Source: CAWCUK01 sp963798775
GTDB taxonomy: Bacteria; Bacteroidota; Ignavibacteria; Ignavibacteriales; Ignavibacteriaceae
NCBI GenBank assembly: GCA_963798775.1
Contig: CAWCUK010000001.1
Coordinates: 434,001 to 498,000 of the forward strand
Direction: 5' to 3'
Length of the DNA stretch: 64,000 bases
Both the position numbers and the translations under genes were made by a program. Shown here piece after piece: positions 19,153 through 28,306 of this stretch (the first letter of the stretch is position 1; each line of letters begins with the position of its first letter). The notes beneath the pieces were generated by a model. It saw only the letters and a program-made list of their open reading frames with translations, did no database searches and was not told where the DNA came from.

Positions 19153-21065
19153 TATTTGTAACTCCTTTGCGTAAGTTTGACGTACTCAAAACCCAAATTT
19201 TCTTTGTGCATTTCAGGTAATTCGGCATCGCCTTTATATTCCCAAGCCGCAACGTAAGAATAATTTTCGTCATCTCTTTTTGCTTCATTTTCTTCGGTTT
19301 GACTTTCTACCCTAAAATGACCTCCGCAGGATTCTCTTCTTTGAAGAGCATCTTTAGCCATTAATTCGCCCAATTCAAGAAAATCAGCAACTCTACCGGC
19401 TTTTTCTAAAGACTGATTAAGCTCTTCATTTGTTCCGGCAACTTTTACATTCTTCCAGAAATCACTTCTAAGCTGTTTAATCTTTTCTATTGCGTTTTTT
19501 AAGCCTTCTTCGTTTCGTGCCATACCAACATGATCCCACATTATTAAACCAAGTTCTCTATGGAATTCATCAACAGTTTTATTTCCTTTTACGGCAAGAA
19601 GTTTATTTATTTTTTCTTTAACCGATTTAACCGATTCTTTAAAAGCTTCATGATCAGTTGTTAAATTATCGGTTTTATGATTAGCTAAATAACCTCCTAT
19701 GGTAGCGGGAATAACAAAATAACCATCGGCTAAACCCTGCATTAAAGCACTGGCACCCAATCTGTTTGCGCCATGATCGGAGAAGTTAGCTTCACCGAGA
19801 GCAAAAAGTCCGGGTACTGTGGTCATTAAATTATAATCAACCCAAAGACCGCCCATTGTATAATGAACTGCGGGGTAAATTCTCATAGGTACTTTGTATG
19901 GATTTTCAGCGGTAATTTGTTCATACATTTGGAAAAGATTTCCATATTTTTCTCTGATTTTATCTTCGCCTAATCGATTAATAGCATCGGCAAAATCAAG
20001 ATAAACAGCTTTACCGCTGCCTCCTACTCCTTTACCCTGGTCAACCATTTCTTTTGCGTTGCGAGAAGCAACATCACGAGGAACTAAATTACCGAAAGAA
20101 GGATATTTTCTCTCCAAATAATAATCTCTATCTGCTTCCGGTATTTCATTAGGCGGACGTTTATCATTAGGATCTTTGGGAACCCAAACTCTTCCGTCAT
20201 TACGCAAGCTTTCACTCATCAAAGTTAATTTTGATTGATAATGACCGGTAACAGGAATACAAGTTGGATGAATTTGCGTAAAACAAGGATTAGCAAAGAA
20301 AGCTCCTTTTTTATAAGCACGCCAAACAGCGGTTGCGTTAGAGCCTTTTGCATTTGTAGAAAGATAATAAACATTGCCGTAGCCGCCTGTAGCAAGAACA
20401 ACCGCGTCGGCTGAATATGATTCAATTTCTCCTGTAATCATATTGCGAGTTGTAATACCTCTTGCTTTTCCGTCAACCATAACCAGATCAAGCATTTCGC
20501 GACGAGGAAAAATATCCACATTTCCTAAACCGGCTTGCCTCATTAAAGCACTATAAGCACCTAATAAAAGCTGCTGACCTGTCTGGCCTCGCGCATAAAA
20601 CGTTCTAGAAACTTGCGCTCCGCCGAAAGAACGATTATCTAAAAGTCCGCCGTATTCTCTTGCAAAAGGGACTCCTTGTGAAACGCATTGATCGATAATA
20701 TTTACGCTTAGTTCTGCAAGACGATAAACGTTAGCCTCTCTTGATCTGTAATCACCGCCTTTTACGGTATCATAAAAAAGCCGGTAAATACTATCGCCGT
20801 CATTTTGATAATTTTTAGCCGCATTTATTCCGCCTTGAGCAGCAATACTATGCGCTCTGCGCGGGCTGTCCTGAAAACAAAACGATTTGACTTTATAACC
20901 TAATTCAGCTAAAGAAGCTGCCGCAGAAGCTCCGGCTAAACCGGTTCCCACAACAATTACATTATATTTTCTTTTATTAGAAGGATTTACAAGTTTCAAT
21001 TTAAACTTATAATCCGTCCATTTACTTTCTATATTTCCTTCCGGAATTTTTGAATCTAATTTCAT
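19152..21065 (-). CDS. sdhA: Succinate dehydrogenase/fumarate reductase flavoprotein subunit
   Basis: The 637-residue catalytic subunit oxidises succinate (or reduces fumarate) at a covalently bound FAD. VVGTGLAGASAAASLAELG is the dinucleotide-binding fold, RAHSIAAQGGINAAKN holds the flavinylated His, HPTCIPVTGHYQSK lies in the dicarboxylate site, and GLFALGEANFSDHGANRLG is the second FAD motif. The early CFQDSPRRAHS form is typical of B-type (Bacteroidota-like) enzymes. The gene starts three bases after the sdhC stop. Confidence 0.96.
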   Translation of the reverse strand: MKLDSKIPEGNIESKWTDYKFKLKLVNPSNKRKYNVIVVGTGLAGASAAASLAELGYKVKSFCFQDSPRRAHSIAAQGGINAAKNYQNDGDSIYRLFYDTVKGGDYRSREANVYRLAELSVNIIDQCVSQGVPFAREYGGLLDNRSFGGAQVSRTFYARGQTGQQLLLGAYSALMRQAGLGNVDIFPRREMLDLVMVDGKARGITTRNMITGEIESYSADAVVLATGGYGNVYYLSTNAKGSNATAVWRAYKKGAFFANPCFTQIHPTCIPVTGHYQSKLTLMSESLRNDGRVWVPKDPNDKRPPNEIPEADRDYYLERKYPSFGNLVPRDVASRNAKEMVDQGKGVGGSGKAVYLDFADAINRLGEDKIREKYGNLFQMYEQITAENPYKVPMRIYPAVHYTMGGLWVDYNLMTTVPGLFALGEANFSDHGANRLGASALMQGLADGYFVIPATIGGYLANHKTDNLTTDHEAFKESVKSVKEKINKLLAVKGNKTVDEFHRELGLIMWDHVGMARNEEGLKNAIEKIKQLRSDFWKNVKVAGTNEELNQSLEKAGRVADFLELGELMAKDALQRRESCGGHFRVESQTEENEAKRDDENYSYVAAWEYKGDAELPEMHKENLGFEYVKLTQRSYK

Positions 21066-21068
21066 TTT

Positions 21069-21734
21069 TTAATGCCCTCCATTAAATAAAAAATAAAGCG
21101 GTATAAAGGCAAAACCGGCGCATAATAGAATTGAGAGATAAAATCCTAAATTCTTAACAATGGGGGTGTATTTATTATGCCTTAAGCCAAGAGTTTGGAA
21201 AGCGCTTTGAAAGCCGTGAATTAGGTGAAATGCGAGTAAAATCATTGCAGCTAAATAAAATAAAGAATACCAGGTATTTGAAAATGCTTCAATTACACCT
21301 TGGTACATTGTATTTCCGGGGTTTCCCCAGCGATAAGGGAAAAAGAAACTGCGAAGATGAATTACAAGAAAAATAAAAGTAATTGATCCGCTTTGAATCA
21401 TAAAACGGGAAAAGAATGAACTATTTGCCGAAGGATTAGTTGTTTTATAACCAATCGGGCGGGATTGTTTATTCTTTAACCAAAGTCTTACACCATTAAT
21501 AATATGGTAAATGAAAATTATAAATAATCCGTATTCAATAACTCTAACCGCAATATTGTTTGGGCTGGCCATGAATTCGGAAAACGCAGTGAAGGCTTCA
21601 CCGTTATCACTTTTAAGTAATAACAGATTACCGATTAAATGTTCAATTAAGAACACATACAAAAATAAGCCGGTTAAAGCCATAATTAACTTTTTACCGA
21701 CAGACGAGTCTATAAATTTTATAAACCAACCCAT
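21069..21734 (-). CDS. sdhC: Succinate dehydrogenase cytochrome b subunit, B-type
   Basis: This 221-residue protein has five predicted membrane helices and His residues positioned for two hemes (LIEHLIGN, IYHIINGVRL, VIHLRSFF, AFHLIHGFQSAFQTLG). A single fused anchor subunit defines the B-type complex used with menaquinone. It is the first gene of the sdhCAB operon and has a good AAAGGAG ribosome-binding site immediately upstream. Menaquinone use is inferred from the type, not seen directly. Confidence 0.94.
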   Translation of the reverse strand: MGWFIKFIDSSVGKKLIMALTGLFLYVFLIEHLIGNLLLLKSDNGEAFTAFSEFMASPNNIAVRVIEYGLFIIFIYHIINGVRLWLKNKQSRPIGYKTTNPSANSSFFSRFMIQSGSITFIFLVIHLRSFFFPYRWGNPGNTMYQGVIEAFSNTWYSLFYLAAMILLAFHLIHGFQSAFQTLGLRHNKYTPIVKNLGFYLSILLCAGFAFIPLYFLFNGGH

Positions 21735-22131
21735 TAAAAATCTCCTTTAGATTACAGAATTTCTAAATGATTGATCGAATGAAAAAAAGGATTGAACAGA
21801 ATTACGAGTCCCCTTGACGTATAATTTTTTTGTAAATAAAAGATATGTATCAATGGCTGGCTAAACACGAATATTGTTACATCCTATTTTTGAAGTGAAA
21901 ATTATCAAATTACCAATATAAAATCAATTTAAAGTTTAAATAGAATGGTAATTGATTAGGAAAAATTCATATAAAAATTCCAAATATTTTATTTGACGTA
22001 ATTAACAGAAGGAATTTTAGATTTTAATTATTTTGCCGCCAATTAGAAATTACTTCTCTATCTTATGCCTACTTATTAGAAAAAATTAAAGAAATGAAAA
22101 ATGCACCGCATCTAAATGGAGAATTGCGTTT
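21735..22131. promoter_or_regulatory. Divergent intergenic region between sdhC and kaiC
   Basis: These 397 bases hold the divergent promoters of the sdh operon (minus) and the kaiC operon (plus). It is strongly AT-rich and contains no supported ORF. A TTGACG hexamer at 21814-21819 could be a -35-like element, but no well-spaced -10 follows. No operator repeat stands out. Confidence 0.45.
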
Positions 22132-23862
22132 ATGAATAAAGGAATTAACAAAAGTTTAAAATTAACAAAATGTTTAAGCGGAATAAAAGGTTTAGATGAA
22201 ATTACCGAAGGAGGATTGCCTGAAGGCCGAACCACGCTTATCTGCGGAGGACCGGGCTGCGGGAAAACGATTATGGCGATGGAATTTTTACTTCACGGTT
22301 CAACCAAATTTAATGAACCGGGTGTTTTTATTTCTTTCGAAGAAGAAGAATATGATCTGGTTAAAAATTTTTCCGGCTTAAATTATAATCTTCCCCGACT
22401 TATTGATGAAAAGAAAATTTTATTAGATAATATTAAAATTGATCCTACAGAAATAATTGAAAACGGAGAATACGGGCTGGATGGATTTTTTGTAAGGCTA
22501 GAATATGCAATAGATTCAATAGGCGCTAAAAGAGTTGTAATTGATACAATAGAAAATCTTTTTTCCGGCTTCACGAATAAAAAAATTCTTCGCAGCGAAT
22601 TAAACCGGCTATTCCGCTGGCTAAAAAGGAAAAAAGTAACGGCCGTAATTACGGGAGAAAGAAGCGGGAAGAAATTAACCAGAGGAGGATTAGAAGAATA
22701 TGTTTCCGATTGCGTAATTCTTTTAGACCACCGAATGGAGGATCAAATGTCAACACGGAGAATACAAATAGTAAAATATAGAGGCTCCTATCACGGCACA
22801 AATGAATATCCGTTTTTGATAGGCGAAAAAGGAATAATAATTTTCCCCATAACTTCTATACGTCTTAAAAATAAAGTTTCTTCAGAAAGAATATCAACAG
22901 GAATACAATCTTTAGACGATATGCTGGAAGGGAAAGGTTTTTTTATCGGTTCATCAATATTATTATCCGGAAATGCCGGCGCCGGTAAAACAAATATGGC
23001 AAGTATATTTGCTAATTCCGTTTGCGGCAAAAATAAAAAATGCCTCTATTTTACATTCGAAGAATCGGAAAGCCAGATTTTCCGTGATGTAAAATCTATC
23101 GGAATAAATTTAGAGCAATGGAAAGAGAAGAACCTTTTGAAATTAATCGCTCACAGGCCGACAATGTACGGCTTAGAAATGAATTTAACAGCGCTTCATA
23201 ATGAAGTTAGCTTTTTTAATCCGGATGTTGTTATTCTGGATCCAATAACAAGTTTAATAAATATAGGTTCTGTAAATCAAGTAAACGCGATGCTGACACG
23301 ATTTATAGATTACCTGAAATTACAGGGCATAACAGCTTTGTTTACTAATTTAAAACACGCAACTGATACTTTTGAAGTTTCGGAAATTAACATTTCGTCT
23401 CTAATTGATACTTGGCTGCTCCTGCGGGGATTTGAATCAAACGGAGAAATTAACAGAATTGTAAGTATTTTAAAATCAAGAGGAATGGCTCATTCTAATC
23501 AAATTAGAGAGTTTAGCTTTACAAATAACGGAATAATTTTTTCCGATATATATCTCGGCCCGGAAGGCGGATTATTAACAGGTGCCGCAAGAGCGGTTCA
23601 AGAAGCAAAAGATAAAGCGAAATCATTTAGCAGGAATAGAGAAATTAACAGAAAATTAAGGGAGCTTGAATGGAAGAAAGACGAACTAGAACAGCATATT
23701 TCTTCATTAAAAGCTAAATATATTGCCGAAGAAGAAGAAATAAAAAATGAAATCCGGCAGGAAGAATATGAAAATGAATTAATAGAATCAGCTAAATTAG
23801 AAATGTTCAATATCCGGCAAGGGAAAAAAGACAATACTAAATCTTATGGAGAAAAATTGTAA
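22132..23862 (+). CDS. kaiC: KaiC-like two-domain RecA-fold ATPase/autokinase
   Basis: The 576-residue protein has two tandem RecA/KaiC domains. CI (about 10-245) has Walker A GGPGCGKT at 39-46 and catalytic Glu pair E70/E71. CII (about 250-490) has Walker A GNAGAGKT at 280-287 and E310/E311. In CII the cyanobacterial phosphosites S431/T432 align with S422/S423 in INISSLIDTW, and T426 aligns with S417, so autophosphorylation is plausible. A KSRGMAHSNQIREF segment keeps the CII core. Residues 490-576 form a charged coiled coil, longer than in clock KaiC. A GGAG site precedes the ATG. It overlaps kaiB as TAATG, and no kaiA is nearby. Confidence 0.93.
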   Translation: MNKGINKSLKLTKCLSGIKGLDEITEGGLPEGRTTLICGGPGCGKTIMAMEFLLHGSTKFNEPGVFISFEEEEYDLVKNFSGLNYNLPRLIDEKKILLDNIKIDPTEIIENGEYGLDGFFVRLEYAIDSIGAKRVVIDTIENLFSGFTNKKILRSELNRLFRWLKRKKVTAVITGERSGKKLTRGGLEEYVSDCVILLDHRMEDQMSTRRIQIVKYRGSYHGTNEYPFLIGEKGIIIFPITSIRLKNKVSSERISTGIQSLDDMLEGKGFFIGSSILLSGNAGAGKTNMASIFANSVCGKNKKCLYFTFEESESQIFRDVKSIGINLEQWKEKNLLKLIAHRPTMYGLEMNLTALHNEVSFFNPDVVILDPITSLINIGSVNQVNAMLTRFIDYLKLQGITALFTNLKHATDTFEVSEINISSLIDTWLLLRGFESNGEINRIVSILKSRGMAHSNQIREFSFTNNGIIFSDIYLGPEGGLLTGAARAVQEAKDKAKSFSRNREINRKLRELEWKKDELEQHISSLKAKYIAEEEEIKNEIRQEEYENELIESAKLEMFNIRQGKKDNTKSYGEKL

Positions 23863-24173
23863 TGACGAACCAGATAGAAAATGTTAACGGCCACAAAGAC
23901 AATAATGAACTGCATGAACTGCGTTTATATGTGGCCGGAGAAACACCTAATTCTATTAGAGCTTTTTCTAATTTAAAGAAAATATGCGAAGAACATTTAG
24001 CCGGTAAATATAAAATTGAAATTATAGATTTGTTAAAAAATCCGCAGCTCGCAAAAGGAGATCAAATAATCGCAATACCTACTTTAGTAAAAAAACTGCC
24101 CCTTCCCATCAGGAAAATTATTGGTGATTTATCTAATACCGAAAAAGTACTTGTGGGATTGAATATTAAATAA
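23862..24173 (+). CDS. kaiB: KaiB clock protein homologue
   Basis: The 103-residue protein matches KaiB almost along its length: LYVAGETPNS at 22-31, IIDLLKNPQLA at 54-64, PTLVKKLPLP at 73-82 and IIGDLSNTEKVLVGL at 86-100. The GDLS region contains the fold-switch residues known from cyanobacterial KaiB. It stops right after the thioredoxin-like core and lacks the acidic C-terminal tail of cyanobacterial KaiB, while carrying about 10 extra N-terminal residues. The function expected is binding of the KaiC CI ring. It is translationally coupled to kaiC and followed 62 bases later by a histidine kinase. Confidence 0.94.
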   Translation: MTNQIENVNGHKDNNELHELRLYVAGETPNSIRAFSNLKKICEEHLAGKYKIEIIDLLKNPQLAKGDQIIAIPTLVKKLPLPIRKIIGDLSNTEKVLVGLNIK

Positions 24174-24235
24174 AATAAATATGAGTGATAAATTATTTCT
24201 CAGCTTTTGAATAGTTTAGTAATGATTAGGAAATA

Positions 24236-25516
24236 ATGAAAAATAACAAAACAAAAGAAGAACTTTCAGCAGAAAATAAATTATTAAAATCTAAACTGGC
24301 ATCCGCGGAAGAAACTTTAGATGCTATCCTTAGCGGAAAAGTTGACGCCTTGGTTGTATCGGACAAAATTGACAGTACAATTTTTTCATTGGAAGGAACG
24401 GATTATACTTACAGAATTTTTATCGAAAAAATGAAAGAAGGGGCAATAACTATTGACGATGAAGGCAAAATTCTTTTTTGTAATTCTCAATTTGCAAAAA
24501 TTTTATCAATACCAATTGAGCAAATTATTGAATATAAACTTAAGGATTTTATTGTTGAAAAAGATCAAGAGATTTTAGAAGCACTTCTCTCGCAAGTTAC
24601 TACGGAAAGCGTAAACGGAGAATTATGTCTGTATTCTAAAAATCGCGGAAAAATAGAAGTTCATCTTTCAATTACGGATCTCCAAATAAAAAACATTCAT
24701 GAAATTTGCATTGTTGTAACTGATCTTACCGAGATAAAAAAAGCTGAAGCGGCTTTACGCACCGCGCATGATGAATTGGAACAAAGAGTAAAAGATCGTA
24801 CTGAAGAACTTACAAGGCTGAATAGTTCACTAAAAAAGGAAGTTACTATTCGTAAAATGGCTGAGAAGAAAATAGAAGCTTCTTTAAAAGAAAAAGAAAT
24901 AATGCTTAAAGAAATTCATCACCGTGTGAAAAATAATCTTCAGATTGTCAGCAGTTTACTTAATCTTCAATCAGCTTATATAACAGATAAAGAAGCAAAA
25001 GAATACTTTAACGAAAGTCAGAACAGAATAAAATCGATGGCATTAATTCATGAAAAGCTATATGGAACACAAAATTTTACTAATTTAAATTTCGGGGTAT
25101 ATGTAAAGGAATTAACATCTAATTTATTTTCTTCTTATAACAATCAAACAAAATATGTAAAACTTGAATTAGCTTTGGAAGATGTTAATCTTGATTTAGA
25201 TTTGGCTATTATTCTCGGACTTATAATAAACGAACTTGTTTCAAATAGTTTAAAACATGCCTTTCCTGTTCCGCCTCCCGCTAATCGGAAGTGGAAAATA
25301 AAAGTTGGACTTTCGTCGTTTACTTCTACTGTTTTAAAATTAAGTATTTCAGATAATGGCGTTGGAATTCCAAACGAAGTTGATATAAATAATACAAATT
25401 CATTAGGAATGCAGCTGGTAAACGCTTTTGTTGATCAATTAAAAGGAACACTTGAGATAAACACAGAGAATGAGACGGAATTTATAATTTATTTTCCGCT
25501 TAAAAGTACAATTTAA
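24236..25516 (+). CDS. PAS-domain sensor histidine kinase (HisKA_2 type), KaiBC-linked
   Basis: The 426-residue soluble kinase begins with a short coiled coil (1-40), a PAS domain (about 55-165) and a second coiled coil (170-222). The HisKA_2 dimerisation motif EIHHRVKNNLQIVSSLL has its His pair at 228-229. A HATPase domain ends the chain (NELVSNSLKHAF, ISDNGVGIP, SLGMQLV). No membrane segment is present. This His-kinase class often signals through unusual response regulators or general stress switches. Its place in the kaiC-kaiB operon makes it the likely output or input of the KaiBC module, as in kaiBC-kinase operons of other non-cyanobacteria. No cognate regulator is adjacent. Confidence 0.9.
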   Translation: MKNNKTKEELSAENKLLKSKLASAEETLDAILSGKVDALVVSDKIDSTIFSLEGTDYTYRIFIEKMKEGAITIDDEGKILFCNSQFAKILSIPIEQIIEYKLKDFIVEKDQEILEALLSQVTTESVNGELCLYSKNRGKIEVHLSITDLQIKNIHEICIVVTDLTEIKKAEAALRTAHDELEQRVKDRTEELTRLNSSLKKEVTIRKMAEKKIEASLKEKEIMLKEIHHRVKNNLQIVSSLLNLQSAYITDKEAKEYFNESQNRIKSMALIHEKLYGTQNFTNLNFGVYVKELTSNLFSSYNNQTKYVKLELALEDVNLDLDLAIILGLIINELVSNSLKHAFPVPPPANRKWKIKVGLSSFTSTVLKLSISDNGVGIPNEVDINNTNSLGMQLVNAFVDQLKGTLEINTENETEFIIYFPLKSTI

Positions 25517-25896
25517 TCTTCAATTTCTTTTTCTTCAAATTCTATATCCACCCTTTCTTTTTTTATATCCAATCTTAGATGGTTATAAATACTCATATAA
25601 TTATTGGCGATCCACACTAAAGCAAAACCGCCGATAATATAACCACGCCAGTCGTTCAGCAAAAGTTTATAATTTGTTAAAATTAAAAAAAGAATAGTTA
25701 CATAATGGCTGAAACAGAATTCACAAGTTAACGCATACGCAAATTTCCTTAAAAAAAGATTATTCCCATTTTTGCTAAGATTTACAAAGTAAAGATGGAA
25801 TTCTCTAAATATTTCCTCATGAGTAACTGTCCACGCTATTGAAGCGATTGGGATAGCTAAAAGAAAAAGCCAAATAACTTGAAGTCCTATTTCCAT
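25513..25896 (-). CDS. Small unknown membrane protein with CEFCFSHY motif
   Basis: The 127-residue protein has an N-terminal membrane helix (IGLQVIWLFLLAIPIAS), a central one (VTILFLILTNYKLLL) and a third (GYIIGGFALVWIANNYM), then an acidic/basic tail. A Cys pair in ALTCEFCFSHY sits just before the second helix and could bind metal or form a disulfide. It converges on the histidine kinase gene with a 4-base overlap. I cannot name the family with certainty. Confidence 0.6.
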   Translation of the reverse strand: MEIGLQVIWLFLLAIPIASIAWTVTHEEIFREFHLYFVNLSKNGNNLFLRKFAYALTCEFCFSHYVTILFLILTNYKLLLNDWRGYIIGGFALVWIANNYMSIYNHLRLDIKKERVDIEFEEKEIED

Positions 25897-26009
25897 ATAA
25901 ATTACATTTTATTTAGAATTTTAAAACAAATGATTTTCTTTCTTCCTTAAAATGTTCCAGAGCAAATTTTGAAAATAAGCTGATAGAAACTATATTGAGT
26001 TGTTCTTTC

Positions 26010-26130
26010 ACATTTATTTATGGTGTTCCGCAAGAACGGAAATTATAGGGAATCCGGTTAGAATCCGGAGCTGTCGCGCAACTGTGTTGAAACAATTGTT
26101 TCTCAGCCAGGAGACCTGCCATAAATTTCA
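26010..26130 (+). promoter_or_regulatory. Cobalamin riboswitch
   Basis: The leader of the btuB gene has the hallmarks of a B12 aptamer in the right order: GGTGTTCCGCAAGAACGG from 26022, the core AATCCGGTTAGAATCCGG, GAGCTGTCGCGCAACTG, and the B12 box AGCCAGGAGACCTGCC at about 26105-26120. The btuB start codon follows 120 bases later. The exact ends are estimated. Adenosylcobalamin or another corrinoid should repress the downstream transporter genes. Confidence 0.96.
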
Positions 26131-26242
26131 CTTAATCAACCTTCGCGGGCGAGGTTGCATTAACGGAAAATCTTTTCAAATTTTTTCGTTTTTACTACAA
26201 CCCCCGAAGTTACTGTATATTTACAAAAGGAGTAACTTCAAT

Positions 26243-28180
26243 ATGTATTTTAAAAAATTGTTTTTCCTGCTTCTATTTTTATTATCTATTTCTGTTTTTC
26301 CTCAAACTGTAATAAAAGATTCCGCTAATACTTTTCATCTTTCGGATGTTGTAATTTCGGCAACCAAAACTAAAAGACCGCAAATAGAAGTAGCCGGCGC
26401 AATAAGTGTAATTGAATCAAAACAAATTGAGGAAAAAAATAAATTAACTGTCTACGATCTGTTAAAAGATGAATATGGATTAAGTCTATCACAATCCGGC
26501 GGACCAGGAAAACTTGCCTATGTTTACCTTCGGGGTGCGAATTCCGGACATACATTAGTATTAATTGACGGTGTGGAAATGAATATGCCGAACGATCCAG
26601 ATAATACTTTTGATTTTTCCGGGCTTCCGGCGGATAATATTGAAAAAATTGAAATTCTTCGCGGTCCGCAAAGTACGCTTTACGGCTCTGATGCGCTTGC
26701 CGGAGTTATTAATATTATTACTAAAAAAGGTAATGGAAAACCAAAGATATCTTTGTCTGCCGAAGGAGGATCTTTTCATACCTATAAAGGTTTAGGCTCT
26801 TTATCCGGCAGTTTGGGAAAAATGAATTACTCAATTTCATTAAGCAGGATGAAAACCGACGGTTTTTCTTCGGCATCCGCAAAATATGGAAATACAGAAA
26901 AAGACGGCGCTGAAAATTGGAACGCGGTTTCCTCATTGGGATATTCATTTAACGCTAATTTAAATATTAATCTGTTCTTGAGATACAATAAAGGGAAAAG
27001 CGATTTCGATCAGATCGGAGGCAAGTTTGGCGATGATCCTACTTATATTTATAAGTTTGAAGAAGGCGCTTATAGGCTGGAAGGGAATTTTTCTTCATTC
27101 GGGAAAAAATTAAATCAAAAGTTAGGGATTTCATTTTTAAGAAATATCAGAAAGTACAGTTTTGATTCTACCTTATACAATCCCGCTTCTTCCCGCAGCA
27201 TTTACGACGGCAGAAAAATAAAAATCGATTTACAGAACGATTTTCAATTAACTGAGAATGATTTAGTAACCCTCGGTATTGAAACAGAAGAAGAAAAAGC
27301 TAATTCAGAATATTATTACGCTTCATATCCTCAATATAATTTAATAAGTGTCTTTCCCGATAACTCATCCCGCACAACAGGAATTTATCTTCAGAATCAG
27401 TATAATTATAAAAATAATTTCTTCATTTCCGGAGGAATAAGATTTGATCACCAAAGTCGTTTTGGTTCGGTTACTACTTATAAAATTGCTCCGGCTTATT
27501 TAATTTGGCAGACGGGAACAAAATTACGCGCAACATTCGGAACCGGATTTAAAACTCCATCACTTTTTTATCTTTTCGATCCGGCTTATGGAAACCAAAA
27601 TCTGAAACCGGAGAAAAGCAGCGGCTGGGATGCGGGAATTGAACAGTTTTTATTTAATTCACAATTAATTTTTGGATGTAATTATTTCAGCAGCAGCTTC
27701 AGCAATTTATTTTCTTTCGATCCGGCTACATATAAAACAATAAATTTAAACAGCGCCAAAACCAGCGGAGTTGAGGTTTATTCTACATTGAAAATAAATA
27801 ATAATTTTTCAATTAAGACAAATTATACACTTACTTACGCGAAGGATAAAAGTATAAGTTCACCTGACTATGATAAAGAATTATTACGTCGTCCGAAAAA
27901 TAAAATAGCTCTTAACATAAATTATACTTTTCTAGACAAAGGAAACGCAAATTTGGAAGCTATTTATGCGGGGAAAAGATTTGATAAAGATTTTACGAAC
28001 GGAAAAAGAGTTGTACTGTCGGCTTATTCCGTAATTAATTTTGCATTATCTTTTAAATTGTCAGAAAAATTAAAGTTGTTCGGCAGAATTGAAAACCTTT
28101 TTAACAATTATTATGAAGAAGTATTAGGATACGCGACTCCGGGACAATCATTTTATGCGGGAATTAAGGCGGAGATATAA
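26243..28180 (+). CDS. btuB: TonB-dependent outer-membrane vitamin B12 receptor BtuB
   Basis: The 645-residue protein has a signal peptide ending at about PQT, a TonB box region near 35-45 (DVVISATK), a plug domain (YVYLRGANSGHTLVLIDGVEM, IEILRGPQSTLYGSDALAGVINIITK) and a 22-strand-type barrel ending in an aromatic-rich last strand. I start it at the ATG at 26243, preceded by AAAGGAG; frames opening further upstream run through the riboswitch. The riboswitch strongly supports cobalamin as the ligand. A small membrane protein follows 126 bases later. Confidence 0.93.
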   Translation: MYFKKLFFLLLFLLSISVFPQTVIKDSANTFHLSDVVISATKTKRPQIEVAGAISVIESKQIEEKNKLTVYDLLKDEYGLSLSQSGGPGKLAYVYLRGANSGHTLVLIDGVEMNMPNDPDNTFDFSGLPADNIEKIEILRGPQSTLYGSDALAGVINIITKKGNGKPKISLSAEGGSFHTYKGLGSLSGSLGKMNYSISLSRMKTDGFSSASAKYGNTEKDGAENWNAVSSLGYSFNANLNINLFLRYNKGKSDFDQIGGKFGDDPTYIYKFEEGAYRLEGNFSSFGKKLNQKLGISFLRNIRKYSFDSTLYNPASSRSIYDGRKIKIDLQNDFQLTENDLVTLGIETEEEKANSEYYYASYPQYNLISVFPDNSSRTTGIYLQNQYNYKNNFFISGGIRFDHQSRFGSVTTYKIAPAYLIWQTGTKLRATFGTGFKTPSLFYLFDPAYGNQNLKPEKSSGWDAGIEQFLFNSQLIFGCNYFSSSFSNLFSFDPATYKTINLNSAKTSGVEVYSTLKINNNFSIKTNYTLTYAKDKSISSPDYDKELLRRPKNKIALNINYTFLDKGNANLEAIYAGKRFDKDFTNGKRVVLSAYSVINFALSFKLSEKLKLFGRIENLFNNYYEEVLGYATPGQSFYAGIKAEI

Positions 28181-28306
28181 TTCCTTTGTAATAGTATATT
28201 TCTTTTTTATTTTAAAATTTAGGTTTATATCAATTACATCGAATACAAAATTTATTATTATTGAATAAAAATCATAAAAAAATAATTATTTCTTAAAGGA
28301 GAACTC

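Noticed and set aside
26000..26242. Longer btuB frame starting at a TTG near 26000
   Set aside because: It would translate through the cobalamin riboswitch; the ATG at 26243 has AAAGGAG and begins a proper signal peptide.
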